Part shown: in pieces, positions 1-6,008 of the stretch | Numbering within the stretch: the stretch's first letter is position 1 | How the letters are laid out: every line of letters begins with the position of its first letter | DNA from: Chloroflexota bacterium | GTDB taxonomy: Bacteria; Chloroflexota; Anaerolineae; UBA3071 | Assembly: GCA_014383605.1 (NCBI GenBank) | Contig: JACNHM010000203.1 | Coordinates: 1 to 8,623 of the forward strand | DNA length: 8,623 nt | Reading direction: 5' to 3' | Made by a program: the position numbers and the translations under genes | Notes under the pieces: model-generated | Databases searched by the model: none | Seen by the model: only the letters and a program-made list of their open reading frames with translations | What the model was told of the DNA's origin: nothing

Positions 1-2
1 TT

Positions 3-185
3 TTGGTTCTTATTGAACCCGCTGCTGAGGCTGAGTATCAAGCTTCCTTTCCCAATATCCGAGCGCGAGGAAAAACACCTGATGAGGCCAAGGCACGGCT
101 AGCCAAGGCCCTGCGTCACTACCTTGACAATTCGATCGCTAAAGGCGAAATAGTGGACACCATTGAGATGTCTTTGAGAAAGTAG
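3..185 (+). CDS. HicB-like antitoxin, 5'-truncated by window edge
   Basis: The visible 60 residues match the small HicB fold. A short beta strand ends in LIEP, followed by an acidic linker, the strand-turn segment YQASFPNI, then RGKTPDEAKARLAKALRHYLDN, the helix that follows in HicB proteins. HicB proteins neutralise the HicA mRNA-cleaving toxin and often also repress their own operon. The frame is open to the left edge and its first codon here is TTG, so the true start is probably a few residues upstream and outside the window. A HicA partner, often encoded just upstream, cannot be seen. No DNA-binding domain follows the HicB core, so this is the short form. The first 60 bases contain 27 G+C, clearly lower than the later genes, which fits a mobile toxin-antitoxin cassette. 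It could also be a stand-alone HicB-fold protein. Confidence 0.6.
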   Translation: MVLIEPAAEAEYQASFPNIRARGKTPDEAKARLAKALRHYLDNSIAKGEIVDTIEMSLRK

Positions 186-192
186 CATTTTA

Positions 193-408
193 ATGAGCAC
201 CTTGAACGACGCCCGCGAACGCATCAACAGCGGCTGGCAGGTGCTTCAAGGGCAATGGCACACTGCATGCGGCCTCTGGGATGACCCAGTGCAGCGGCGC
301 TTCGAGCGGGAGTTCTGGCAGGAGTTCGAGCGCACCGTGCCAGTTGCAATGAAGCAGATGAGACGCTTGGCCGAGGTCATCGCCCAGGCGCGGCGCGAGG
401 TGCGGTGA
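193..408 (+). CDS. small helical protein of unknown function (71 aa)
   Basis: I do not recognise this family. The 71 residues look almost wholly alpha-helical, with two charged amphipathic helices (about 1-25 and 35-70) around a turn near LWDDPV. It is rich in Trp, Arg and Glu, with FEREFWQEFE in the second helix, one Cys (residue 26) and no signal peptide or membrane segment. The size and the helix-turn-helix hairpin with Trp in the turn loosely recall WXG100-type proteins, but the W-x-G motif is absent. The ATG lies 7 bp after the HicB-like gene, with only a poor purine stretch (GAGAAAG, 176-182) as ribosome-binding site. Its TGA overlaps the GTG start of the next gene (GTGA), so translation may be coupled to the radical SAM gene. 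Low GC drift and shortness leave some doubt, but the frame is well filled and compatible with its neighbours. Confidence 0.6.
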   Translation: MSTLNDARERINSGWQVLQGQWHTACGLWDDPVQRRFEREFWQEFERTVPVAMKQMRRLAEVIAQARREVR

Positions 409-1886
409 AGTCACGCATGAGAATATCGTTAATCGGCCCCAAATGGAACCAGATGGTGAATAACTACCCGCCGCTGGGGTTGGCCTATCTGGCCGCCGTG
501 GCCGAGCAGGAGGGGCACGAGGTGCGCGTGCACGATTTCGGCCTGCGGCCCGAGGCGCCGCTGGAAGCGGAAATTGCCGCGGTGCTGGACTTCCGCCCCG
601 ATCTGGTGGGCTTCACCTCCATGACCACGTCGCAGCATTCGGTGGAACAGGCGGCCGGACCGCTCAAGGCCGAGCTGGGCGTGCCGCTGGTCATCGGCGG
701 GCCGCACGCCACCACGCTGCCGGAGCGCACGCTGCGCGATCCCCACTTCGACTTCCTGGTCTACGCCGAAGGCGAGGAGACGTGGCGGGAGCTGCTCAGG
801 GCGCTGGCCGCCGGCGACGAGCGCTACGAGCGCATTGCCGGACTGTGGTGGAAGCAGGACGGCCACATCGTGCGCAACGCCGAGCGGCCGCTCATCCCCG
901 ACCTGGACGCGCTGCCCTTCCCGGCGCGGCATCTCATGGAGATTGACCAGTACCCGCTCTACGCGCCCAACGGCGAGCGCATGCTGACGGTGCTTTCCAG
1001 CCGCGGCTGCCCCTACAACTGCTCCTTCTGCTTCAAGGGCATCGTGGGCCGCACCTACCGGCAGCGCAGCCCGGCCAACATCGTGGCCGAACTGCGGCAG
1101 ATCGTCGAGCAGTACGGCGTGCGCCACATCTACTTCATTGACGACCTCTTCACCATCAACGTGCGGCGGCTGGACGCGCTCATGGACGTTTTCCTGGCAG
1201 AGGGGCTGGACATCCGCTGGCAGTGCCTGGCCCGCGTCGATCGGGTGCAGCCGGCCATCCTGGAGAAGATGCACCGCGCCGGTTGCCGGGAAATCCACTT
1301 CGGGGTAGAATCGGGCAACCTGGACATTCTGGCGGCCACAGCCAAGCACATCAAGCTGGATCAGGTGGAGCAGGCCGTGGGATGGACGGAGGCGGCGGGC
1401 ATCGCCGCCAAGGGCTACTTCATGCTCGGCCTGCCGGGCGACACCGAGGCGACGATGCAGCAGACCATCGAGTTCGCCGCCGGGCTGCCGCTGACGGAGG
1501 CCATGTTCTCCATCGCCACGCCCTTCCCCGGCACGCGGCTGTGGGACGAACTGCTGCGGCAGCGGCCGGGCACGCAGTACAACGCCGATTTCACGCAGGC
1601 CTACTACTACAACAGCTACCAGGCGGAGATCGTGCCCTTCCTCAACGTCTCCGAGGTGAGCGACGAGCGGCTCAGCCAGTTGGTGCTGGCGGCCCGCCAG
1701 CGCTTCCTGGAAGCCAAGGCGCGGCGGGTGTATCTGGAAGCCTTCGGCCAGCGGCTGGGGGCGGCACTGTGGCGCATCTCCCGCTGGATACCGCTGCGGC
1801 GGGCGGGCCGGGCGCTGACCGGGCTGGGACTGTTCCGCCGCTTCCGCCGTCTGAAAACCACAGGAGATGCTGCGACATGGGGCTAG
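405..1886 (+). CDS. B12-binding domain radical SAM protein (first)
   Basis: This is a 493-residue cobalamin-type radical SAM enzyme of unknown substrate. Residues about 5-140 form a Rossmann-like B12-binding domain: PPLGLAYLAA near 22, DLVGFTSMT near 66, VIGGPHATT near 96 and the YAEGEE turn at 120. The DxHxxG cobalamin-histidine motif is absent, as is usual in this group. The radical SAM core follows, with C202, C206 and C209 as the CxxxCxxC ligands of the [4Fe-4S] cluster, FGVESGN at 299-305 and FMLGLPGDT at 339-347. The last 80 residues are basic and amphipathic (WRISRWIPLRRAGRA), suggesting contact with membrane or nucleic acid. The GTG start overlaps the preceding stop and has GAGG only 4 nt away. 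ATG at 417 is an equally possible start and would remove four residues. The family includes methyltransferases, cyclases such as BchE and lipid-modifying enzymes. The nearby glycan genes suggest a surface-molecule role, which is inference. Confidence 0.88.
   Translation: MKSRMRISLIGPKWNQMVNNYPPLGLAYLAAVAEQEGHEVRVHDFGLRPEAPLEAEIAAVLDFRPDLVGFTSMTTSQHSVEQAAGPLKAELGVPLVIGGPHATTLPERTLRDPHFDFLVYAEGEETWRELLRALAAGDERYERIAGLWWKQDGHIVRNAERPLIPDLDALPFPARHLMEIDQYPLYAPNGERMLTVLSSRGCPYNCSFCFKGIVGRTYRQRSPANIVAELRQIVEQYGVRHIYFIDDLFTINVRRLDALMDVFLAEGLDIRWQCLARVDRVQPAILEKMHRAGCREIHFGVESGNLDILAATAKHIKLDQVEQAVGWTEAAGIAAKGYFMLGLPGDTEATMQQTIEFAAGLPLTEAMFSIATPFPGTRLWDELLRQRPGTQYNADFTQAYYYNSYQAEIVPFLNVSEVSDERLSQLVLAARQRFLEAKARRVYLEAFGQRLGAALWRISRWIPLRRAGRALTGLGLFRRFRRLKTTGDAATWG
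1862..1866 (+). promoter_or_regulatory. ribosome-binding site deciding the start of the SPASM gene
   Basis: AGGAG stands 10 nt before ATG 1877. The reading frame is open far upstream, back to about 1223, inside the previous gene. This site and the N-terminal MGLDPRTMTW sequence are what fix the start at 1877, giving a 10-bp overlap with the upstream radical SAM gene. Confidence 0.7.
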
Positions 1887-2908
1887 ACCCCCGCACGATG
1901 ACCTGGCAACAGAAGGCGCGGCTCAAGCTGCGCCACTACCGGCGCAAGGCGCTGGGGCCCGTCAAGTGGCTGGCCTACGAGAGCGGCCAGACCCGCCGCG
2001 TGCCCTATCCCGACCGCATGTACATCGAATCCACCAACGTCTGCAACCTGCGCTGCATCATGTGCCCGCAGGGGCGGGGCCAGCTTCAGCGGGCCCGAGG
2101 GTACATGGACTTTGGCCTTTTCACCCGCATCGTGGACGAGATGGCCCCGCACGTGGCGACGACCACGCTGCACATCTGGGGCGAGCCGCTGCTCTACCCG
2201 CGCCTGGTGGACATGATCCGCGCCTGCGCCGAGCGGGGGCTGCGCTGCTCCATCAGCACCAACGCCACGCTGCTGGAGGAGGAGATCGGGCGGCAGATTC
2301 TGGAGGCCGGGCTGGATACCATCTTCCTCTGCCTCGACGGCCTGCAGCCGGAGACCTACGAGGCCATCCGCCGCAACGCCGACTTCGAGCGCACCACGGC
2401 CAACATCCGCCGCTTCCTGGAGATGAAGCGGGAGGGCAGCTACCGCACCTGGGTCAACCTGCAGGTCATCGAGATGCAGCAGACGCTGCCGGAATGGGAA
2501 GCGTTCCGGCGGACGTGGGAGGTGCCCGGCGTGGATCGCATCCAGCTCAAGGCCCTGGACACCTGGGGCGGGCAGATCGAGGAGATCAGCAAGCTGCGGG
2601 CTGGCGAGGCGACGCTGCCGGCCGAGCGCTGGCCCTGCCCCAACCTCTGGTACCACGCGCACATCTACTGGGACGGCACCATCGCCATGTGCGACCGCGA
2701 TTTCAACCTTGACCGGCCGCTGGGCCACGTGCGGGATGGCGTGATGCAGGGCTGGAACGGGCCGGAGATGCAGGAGCTGCGCCGCCTGCACGTGCGCGGT
2801 GAGCTGGATGACGTGCATCCTTGCGGCACGTGCAGCGAATGGGCCTGGTGGAAGCCGTCGCTCTTTGCATCGCACGGCAACGCGCCAGAACAGGAAGTAG
2901 ACAAGTAA
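1877..2908 (+). CDS. radical SAM/SPASM-type protein
   Basis: A 343-residue radical SAM enzyme without a B12 domain. A basic leader of about 45 residues precedes the core, which has C56, C60 and C63 in NVCNLRCIMCPQ, the typical CxxxCxxC. LHIWGEPLLYP near 98-108 holds the GGEP-type SAM-binding turn in the variant form WGEP, and FLCLDGLQPETYEAIR near 150-165 is the usual 'SLDG' strand. The C-terminus has a SPASM-like cluster-binding region: C254, then G267 and C272 (the CX9-15GX4C pattern), then C316 and C319. That is only four auxiliary cysteines, enough for one extra [4Fe-4S] cluster. Relatives act on peptides, sugars or small molecules, and the substrate here is unknown. The gene overlaps the upstream gene by 10 bp, so the two are probably made together. 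Its last codons (EVDK and stop) lie within an octamer repeat, suggesting the C-terminus was set by repeat invasion. Confidence 0.88.
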   Translation: MGLDPRTMTWQQKARLKLRHYRRKALGPVKWLAYESGQTRRVPYPDRMYIESTNVCNLRCIMCPQGRGQLQRARGYMDFGLFTRIVDEMAPHVATTTLHIWGEPLLYPRLVDMIRACAERGLRCSISTNATLLEEEIGRQILEAGLDTIFLCLDGLQPETYEAIRRNADFERTTANIRRFLEMKREGSYRTWVNLQVIEMQQTLPEWEAFRRTWEVPGVDRIQLKALDTWGGQIEEISKLRAGEATLPAERWPCPNLWYHAHIYWDGTIAMCDRDFNLDRPLGHVRDGVMQGWNGPEMQELRRLHVRGELDDVHPCGTCSEWAWWKPSLFASHGNAPEQEVDK

Positions 2909-2927
2909 ACAAGTACACAAGTAGACA
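2896..2927 (+). repeat. four degenerate AGTANACA octamers
   Basis: Four consecutive 8-nt units are seen: AGTAGACA (2896), AGTAAACA (2904), AGTACACA (2912) and AGTAGACA (2920). Two more units, in reverse complement, follow at 2944-2959. The stop codon TAA of the SPASM gene (2906-2908) lies inside the second unit, so the last residues of that protein are encoded by the repeat. Confidence 0.85.
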
Positions 2928-2959
2928 TGGGGGCAGCTCCCTTGTGTACTTGTTTACTT
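2903..2959. repeat. perfect 19-bp inverted repeat between two radical SAM genes
   Basis: Left arm AAGTAAACAAGTACACAAG (2903-2921) is the exact reverse complement of 2941-2959, with a 19-nt loop between. It is built from the AGTANACA octamers. As RNA it would make a long, fairly AU-rich stem just after the SPASM stop codon and ending 1 nt before the GAGAGGAA ribosome-binding site of the next gene. It lacks a trailing U-run, so it is not a classical terminator. It could instead stabilise the upstream mRNA end or weaken transcription between the genes. Confidence 0.85.
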
Positions 2960-2974
2960 CGAGAGGAACTCAGC

Positions 2975-4390
2975 ATGAAGACGACGTTGATCTACCCTGG
3001 CATTGCCGGCCGGGGGTTCGATTGCCTCAGCCAGGGGATGGATGCTGGCTGGATCAGCCACGGGCTGGCCTATCTCAGCGCGGCGGCCAAAGCGCAGGGC
3101 TTGGACGTGGATCTCATTGACCTGCGGGCGCTGCAGGGCTGGGATCATTTCCGGGAGGAGTTCCGGCAGCGGGCTCCCGACGTGGCGGGTCTGACGATGA
3201 TGAGTGTGGATTACAACCCCGTCCGGCAGGCCCTGGAGATCATCCACGAGGTCAGGCCGGAGACGACCACTGTCGTCGGCGGGCCGCACGTCACGCTGGC
3301 GATGGAGGATAGTTTGCGGCTGCCGCACGTGGACTACCTGGTCGCCCGCGAGGGGGAGGTCACTTTCACCAGGCTGTTGCAGGCCATCGCCGAGGGGAAT
3401 CCGCCGCAGGAGAAAGTGCTCTGGGGCGAGCAGCCGGACCTGGACGCTATCCCCTTCCCCGACCGCGACCTTTTCCTCGACGAATGGCGCAAGTTCGGCT
3501 ACACCCTCGATTCGCCGGAGGTGCCCTTCGTCCAGGAACTGCCGCCGCCGTTTCTGACCATCATCGCCGGGCGGGGCTGCATTTACAACTGCTCCTTCTG
3601 CAAGCCGGGCGAGGACATGATCTTTGGCAAGGGGGTGCGCCGCGCCAGCCCCCAGACGGTCATTCGCGAGCTGAAGGAACTGCGGGACAGGTATCGCTTC
3701 GCCTCTTTCATGTTCCACGACGACTGCCTGACCGAGGACAGCGTCTGGGTGACGGAGTTCTGCCGCCGGTACAAGGCGGAGGGGTTCCGGCAGCCTTTCT
3801 TCTGCCAGAGCCGGGCGGACATCATCGTCCGCCATCCGGAGATGGTGGCCACCATGGCCGACGCCGGGCTCCGGGGCTACTTCATCGGCTTCGAGAGCGG
3901 CAACCAGCGGGTGCTCAACTTTCTGCGCAAGGGGACCAAGGTGGAGCACAACTACCGGGCCGCCGAGATCTGCCGCCAGCAGGGGCTGGTGATCTGGGCC
4001 AACTACATGCTGGGCATGCCCACGGAGACCAGGGAAGAGGTCATGGACACGGTGAACATGATCCGGGAGATTGACCCGGACTACTACAGCCCGGCCTTCT
4101 TCACGCCGCATCCGGGCACCGACCTCTTCGACTACGTCATGGAACATGACCTGAGCCTGATCAGCGACTACGACAGCTACCGCCGCAACCCCACCGAGCC
4201 CAAGGTCAAGGGGCAGGATTACGAGTTCCTGAAGTGGGCGCTGGAGTATTCGCAGCAGCGCAAGCCGTGGAACAAGTTCAGGCGGCAGGCGCGGGCCTTT
4301 GCGCAGAAGTACGGCAATCCGGCCAACTACGTGCGCAAGGCGGGGAAGGTATTGGGTATTGGATATTGGGGATTAGAGATTGAAGGTTAG
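2975..4390 (+). CDS. B12-binding domain radical SAM protein (second)
   Basis: A 471-residue relative of the 405-1886 product, with the same order of domains. An N-terminal B12-binding-like domain (about 1-140) has GLAYLSAAAKA near 30, DVAGLTMMS near 69, GGPHVT at 102-107 and AREGEVTF near 124. The radical SAM core has GRGCIYNCSFCK, with C202, C206 and C209 as cluster ligands, then GFESGNQRVL near 305-314 and YMLGMPTETREE near 344-355. ATG 2975 is chosen because GAGAGGAA (2961-2968) stands just before it and the sequence MKTTLIYPG is a typical family start. The open frame does extend further upstream. No DxHxxG motif is present. The last 13 residues (459-471) are encoded exactly by a heptamer tandem repeat starting at 4349, so the natural C-terminus has probably been replaced. 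Substrate unknown; cobalamin- and SAM-dependent methylation or another radical reaction is expected from the family. Confidence 0.88.
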   Translation: MKTTLIYPGIAGRGFDCLSQGMDAGWISHGLAYLSAAAKAQGLDVDLIDLRALQGWDHFREEFRQRAPDVAGLTMMSVDYNPVRQALEIIHEVRPETTTVVGGPHVTLAMEDSLRLPHVDYLVAREGEVTFTRLLQAIAEGNPPQEKVLWGEQPDLDAIPFPDRDLFLDEWRKFGYTLDSPEVPFVQELPPPFLTIIAGRGCIYNCSFCKPGEDMIFGKGVRRASPQTVIRELKELRDRYRFASFMFHDDCLTEDSVWVTEFCRRYKAEGFRQPFFCQSRADIIVRHPEMVATMADAGLRGYFIGFESGNQRVLNFLRKGTKVEHNYRAAEICRQQGLVIWANYMLGMPTETREEVMDTVNMIREIDPDYYSPAFFTPHPGTDLFDYVMEHDLSLISDYDSYRRNPTEPKVKGQDYEFLKWALEYSQQRKPWNKFRRQARAFAQKYGNPANYVRKAGKVLGIGYWGLEIEG

Positions 4391-4404
4391 AGGTTGGAGT
4401 TGGC
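4349..4404 (+). repeat. eight degenerate 7-nt tandem units
   Basis: The units run with strict 7-nt spacing: GTATTGG, GTATTGG, ATATTGG, GGATTAG, AGATTGA, AGGTTAG, AGGTTGG and AGTTGGC. The first six encode the C-terminal 13 residues and stop of the preceding radical SAM protein; the rest is intergenic. Drift along the array is gradual, consistent with old slippage expansion. Confidence 0.85.
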
Positions 4405-4414
4405 GGAACCATGT

Positions 4415-4443
4415 TTGACGCTTGGGGCCGCTTGTGTTAGAAT
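4415..4443 (+). promoter_or_regulatory. strong sigma70-type promoter with extended -10
   Basis: TTGACG (4415-4420) and TAGAAT (4438-4443) are separated by exactly 17 nt, and TGT directly before the -10 gives an extended -10 element. Transcription would start near 4450 and read the 45-aa and 120-aa genes, and possibly the glycan genes beyond them. Base composition here is lower in GC than in the flanking genes. This is sequence-based only. Confidence 0.6.
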
Positions 4444-4455
4444 GTCTGTAGTAGA

Positions 4456-4478
4456 GCCCTGCTGATGCTGACCAGGGC
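4456..4478 (+). other. leader stem-loop just after the predicted transcription start
   Basis: GCCCTG (4456-4461) pairs with CAGGGC (4473-4478) around an 11-nt loop. It would sit within the first 30 nt of the transcript from the promoter at 4415-4443. It may protect the 5' end of the mRNA or form part of a small regulatory leader. No known riboswitch was recognised. Confidence 0.4.
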
Positions 4479-4506
4479 AGTGGCGTTTGTGCTCTGGCAT
4501 AGAGAA

Positions 4507-4523
4507 CATGGGGATTCTCCATG
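4507..4523 (+). promoter_or_regulatory. hairpin hiding ribosome-binding site and start codon
   Basis: CATGGGG (4507-4513) can pair with CTCCATG (4517-4523), 7 bp including one G-U, around a 3-nt loop. It takes up both the GGGGA ribosome-binding site (4510-4514) and the ATG at 4521 of the 45-aa ORF. If it forms, translation of that ORF, and of the coupled 120-aa gene, would depend on opening the hairpin. Confidence 0.45.
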
Positions 4524-4658
4524 ACCTACCATGATGATCTTCGTTTACAACGCTTGGCTGAGTTGGTGGCAATGGGCTCCGAACGGATCCGTGCGGAGTT
4601 GGAATTGATCTGTCAGGTGGGTTGGATCGAGTTGGATCACGGAGGTCATATCAAATGA
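4521..4658 (+). CDS. 45-aa ORF, unknown, overlapping the 120-aa gene
   Basis: I do not recognise this protein. It starts MTYHDDLRLQRLAELVAMGS, looks like one long amphipathic helix up to about residue 33 (ERIRAELELICQVGW), and ends in a short His- and Gly-containing tail, GGHIK. It has one Cys at 31 and no signal or membrane segment. GGGGA lies 6 nt before the ATG. Its TGA overlaps the next ATG (ATGA, 4655-4658), the usual mark of translational coupling, and a good promoter lies about 80 nt upstream. These points support a real gene although it is very short. A small helical protein preceding a larger one in a tight pair fits an antitoxin-like or leader-peptide role, but nothing in the sequence proves this. 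Confidence 0.5.
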   Translation: MTYHDDLRLQRLAELVAMGSERIRAELELICQVGWIELDHGGHIK

Positions 4659-5017
4659 GCACTTCAGCAGATGTTCTTCAGGACGTTCAAGTCTATGCTG
4701 ATAACCTGCAGGGGCTGGCGTGGGCACCAGACGAGGGTGGGCTGGATGCTGACGAGATCCTCAGCATGTTATCTTATCGCGACGCTATTCAGGACGCGAT
4801 GGAACAGGGGCTGCTGTCACCAACGAATATCTTCCGCGTCACATGGTTGGATGAGATCCTGCGACGCTATGCCTCGGTCATTGTCCGCCAGATTGACCTG
4901 GCAGCCATACGTCGTCGCAGTAGTCCCTCTATTACTCATTGGTGGTGGTTCCTGGATGAAATGCCGCGAGAACCGTTTCGGCTGGTCTTTCCTGAGCTTG
5001 CGACAGCAGCTTGTTAG
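4655..5017 (+). CDS. 120-aa protein of unknown function
   Basis: Not recognised. It is a soluble, mostly helical, acidic N-terminal half (DVLQDVQVYADNLQGLAW, then DEGGLDADEILSMLSYRDAI) followed by a more basic stretch (IVRQIDLAAIRRRSS) and an aromatic patch, THWWWFLDEMP, near residues 94-104. No metal-binding Cys/His cluster, signal peptide or membrane helix is visible. The start at ATG 4655 is preferred: GGAGG at 4641-4645 stands 9 nt upstream and the stop of the 45-aa ORF overlaps it. The frame is open 11 codons further to a TTG. A sampled line (4741-4800) has 31 G+C of 60, far below the two thirds of the flanking enzymes, hinting at separate origin. The gene is followed 31 bp later by the glycosyltransferase, which might be carried on the same transcript. 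Confidence 0.65.
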   Translation: MSTSADVLQDVQVYADNLQGLAWAPDEGGLDADEILSMLSYRDAIQDAMEQGLLSPTNIFRVTWLDEILRRYASVIVRQIDLAAIRRRSSPSITHWWWFLDEMPREPFRLVFPELATAAC

Positions 5018-5048
5018 CTAAGCGCGATTGCGCACACCAAGGTGGGCA

Positions 5049-6008
5049 ATGCTCGACCTGGGAATCGTCATCGTCAATTTCAATGTCCGTGACCTGCTGC
5101 GGGAGTGCTTGAAGTCGGTCTACGCCAGCGAGGGCGACTTCAGCTACGGCGTCTGCGTGGTGGACAACTGCTCCGCCGACGAGAGTTGCGGCATGGTGCA
5201 GGCGGAGTTTCCCCAGGTTCACCTCATCGAGAGCCCCGTCAACGGCGGCTACGCCTATGCCAACAACCTGGGCCTGCGCCACTTCGGTTTCGGAGGCCAA
5301 ACACCGGACACCGGACACCGGACGCCGAACCCGCTCCGCTACGCGCTGCTGCTCAATCCCGACACGGAGCTGCCGCCCACGGCTCTCGCCGATATGCTGG
5401 CCTTCATGGACGAACATCCTGAAGCGGGCATCGCCGGACCCAAGCTGGTGCGCCAGGATGGCAGCCTGGACCTGGCCTGCCGCCGCTCCTTTCCTTCGCC
5501 AGAGGTGTCGGCCTACCGCATGTTGGGTCTGAGCAAGTTCTTCCCCAAGAGCCGGCGGTTTGGCCGCTACAACCTCACCTGCGAGGATCCCGACCAGCTC
5601 ACCGAGGTAGACTCCGTCGTGGGCGCTTTCATGATGGTGAGGGGGGAGGCCATCGAGCAGGCGGGGCTGCTGGACGAGACCTTCTTCATGTACGGCGAAG
5701 ACCTGGACTGGGCCTACCGCATCAAGCAGCACGGCTGGCGCGTCTGGTACAATCCGGCGGTGACGGTGCTGCACATCAAAGAGGCGGCGAGCCAGCATAG
5801 CGACAGAGCGCGCGTCGAATTCTGGCGGGCCATGGTCATCTTCTATCGCAAGCACTACGCGGCGGAGACCCCGCGCTGGTTGCACTGGCTGATTCTGGCC
5901 GGCATTGCCGTGTTCAGCCGCCTGGACCTGTGGGGGCGGGCGTTGCGTTCGCTCTTCCGCAGGCCGTGGGTGCAGGAGGGAGTTTCACCATGCCCAAGCG
6001 GCGGATAA
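5049..6008 (+). CDS. family 2 glycosyltransferase
   Basis: A 319-residue GT-A fold glycosyltransferase that transfers a sugar from a nucleotide donor, probably rhamnosyltransferase-like, in surface polysaccharide assembly at the cytoplasmic side of the membrane. LGIVIVNFN (4-12), VVDNCSAD (37-44) and LLLNPDTE (100-107) are the nucleotide-sugar and metal-binding strands. VGAFMMVRGEAIEQAGLLDE (191-210) and FFMYGEDLDWAYR (212-224) carry the acceptor-side ED motif expected for the catalytic base. A hydrophobic stretch near 277-292 may touch the membrane. The ATG at 5049 has AAGG 6 nt upstream; a TTG 7 codons earlier is in frame but less likely. Residues about 81-96 (GQTPDTGHR and flanks) are a loop encoded by a heptamer repeat and absent from the usual family layout. 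It ends overlapping the next gene by 19 bp, so the pair is probably co-translated. Confidence 0.9.
   Translation: MLDLGIVIVNFNVRDLLRECLKSVYASEGDFSYGVCVVDNCSADESCGMVQAEFPQVHLIESPVNGGYAYANNLGLRHFGFGGQTPDTGHRTPNPLRYALLLNPDTELPPTALADMLAFMDEHPEAGIAGPKLVRQDGSLDLACRRSFPSPEVSAYRMLGLSKFFPKSRRFGRYNLTCEDPDQLTEVDSVVGAFMMVRGEAIEQAGLLDETFFMYGEDLDWAYRIKQHGWRVWYNPAVTVLHIKEAASQHSDRARVEFWRAMVIFYRKHYAAETPRWLHWLILAGIAVFSRLDLWGRALRSLFRRPWVQEGVSPCPSGG
5301..5328 (+). repeat. in-frame heptamer repeat inside the glycosyltransferase
   Basis: Three identical ACACCGG units (5301, 5308, 5315) are followed by a diverged ACGCCGA (5322). The three 7-nt copies add 21 nt, exactly 7 codons (TPDTGHR), so the frame survives. 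The unit is read in all three frames in turn. Confidence 0.85.

Noticed and set aside
193..408. RiPP precursor peptide for the radical SAM enzymes
   Set aside because: It has no leader/core division, no Gly-Gly cleavage site and no Cys- or repeat-rich core; kept only as a possible partner protein.
1223..1876. Upstream extension of the SPASM gene frame
   Set aside because: It overlaps the radical SAM core of the previous gene in another frame and has repetitive Gly/Arg/Ala composition; the start with AGGAG is at 1877.
2896..2959. CRISPR array
   Set aside because: Units are 8 nt, adjacent and without spacers.
429..4147. Long minus-strand open frames (429-1349, 1883-2920, 2954-4147)
   Set aside because: They lie opposite well-supported radical SAM genes, carry no family motifs and have the Pro/Arg/His/Ala-rich make-up of shadow frames in high-GC DNA.
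4622..4654. TTG start adding 11 residues to the 120-aa gene
   Set aside because: GGAGG and the ATGA overlap point to ATG 4655.
4932..5885. 317-codon minus-strand frame opposite the glycosyltransferase
   Set aside because: No recognisable domain, and the plus-strand gene has all family motifs and a ribosome-binding site.
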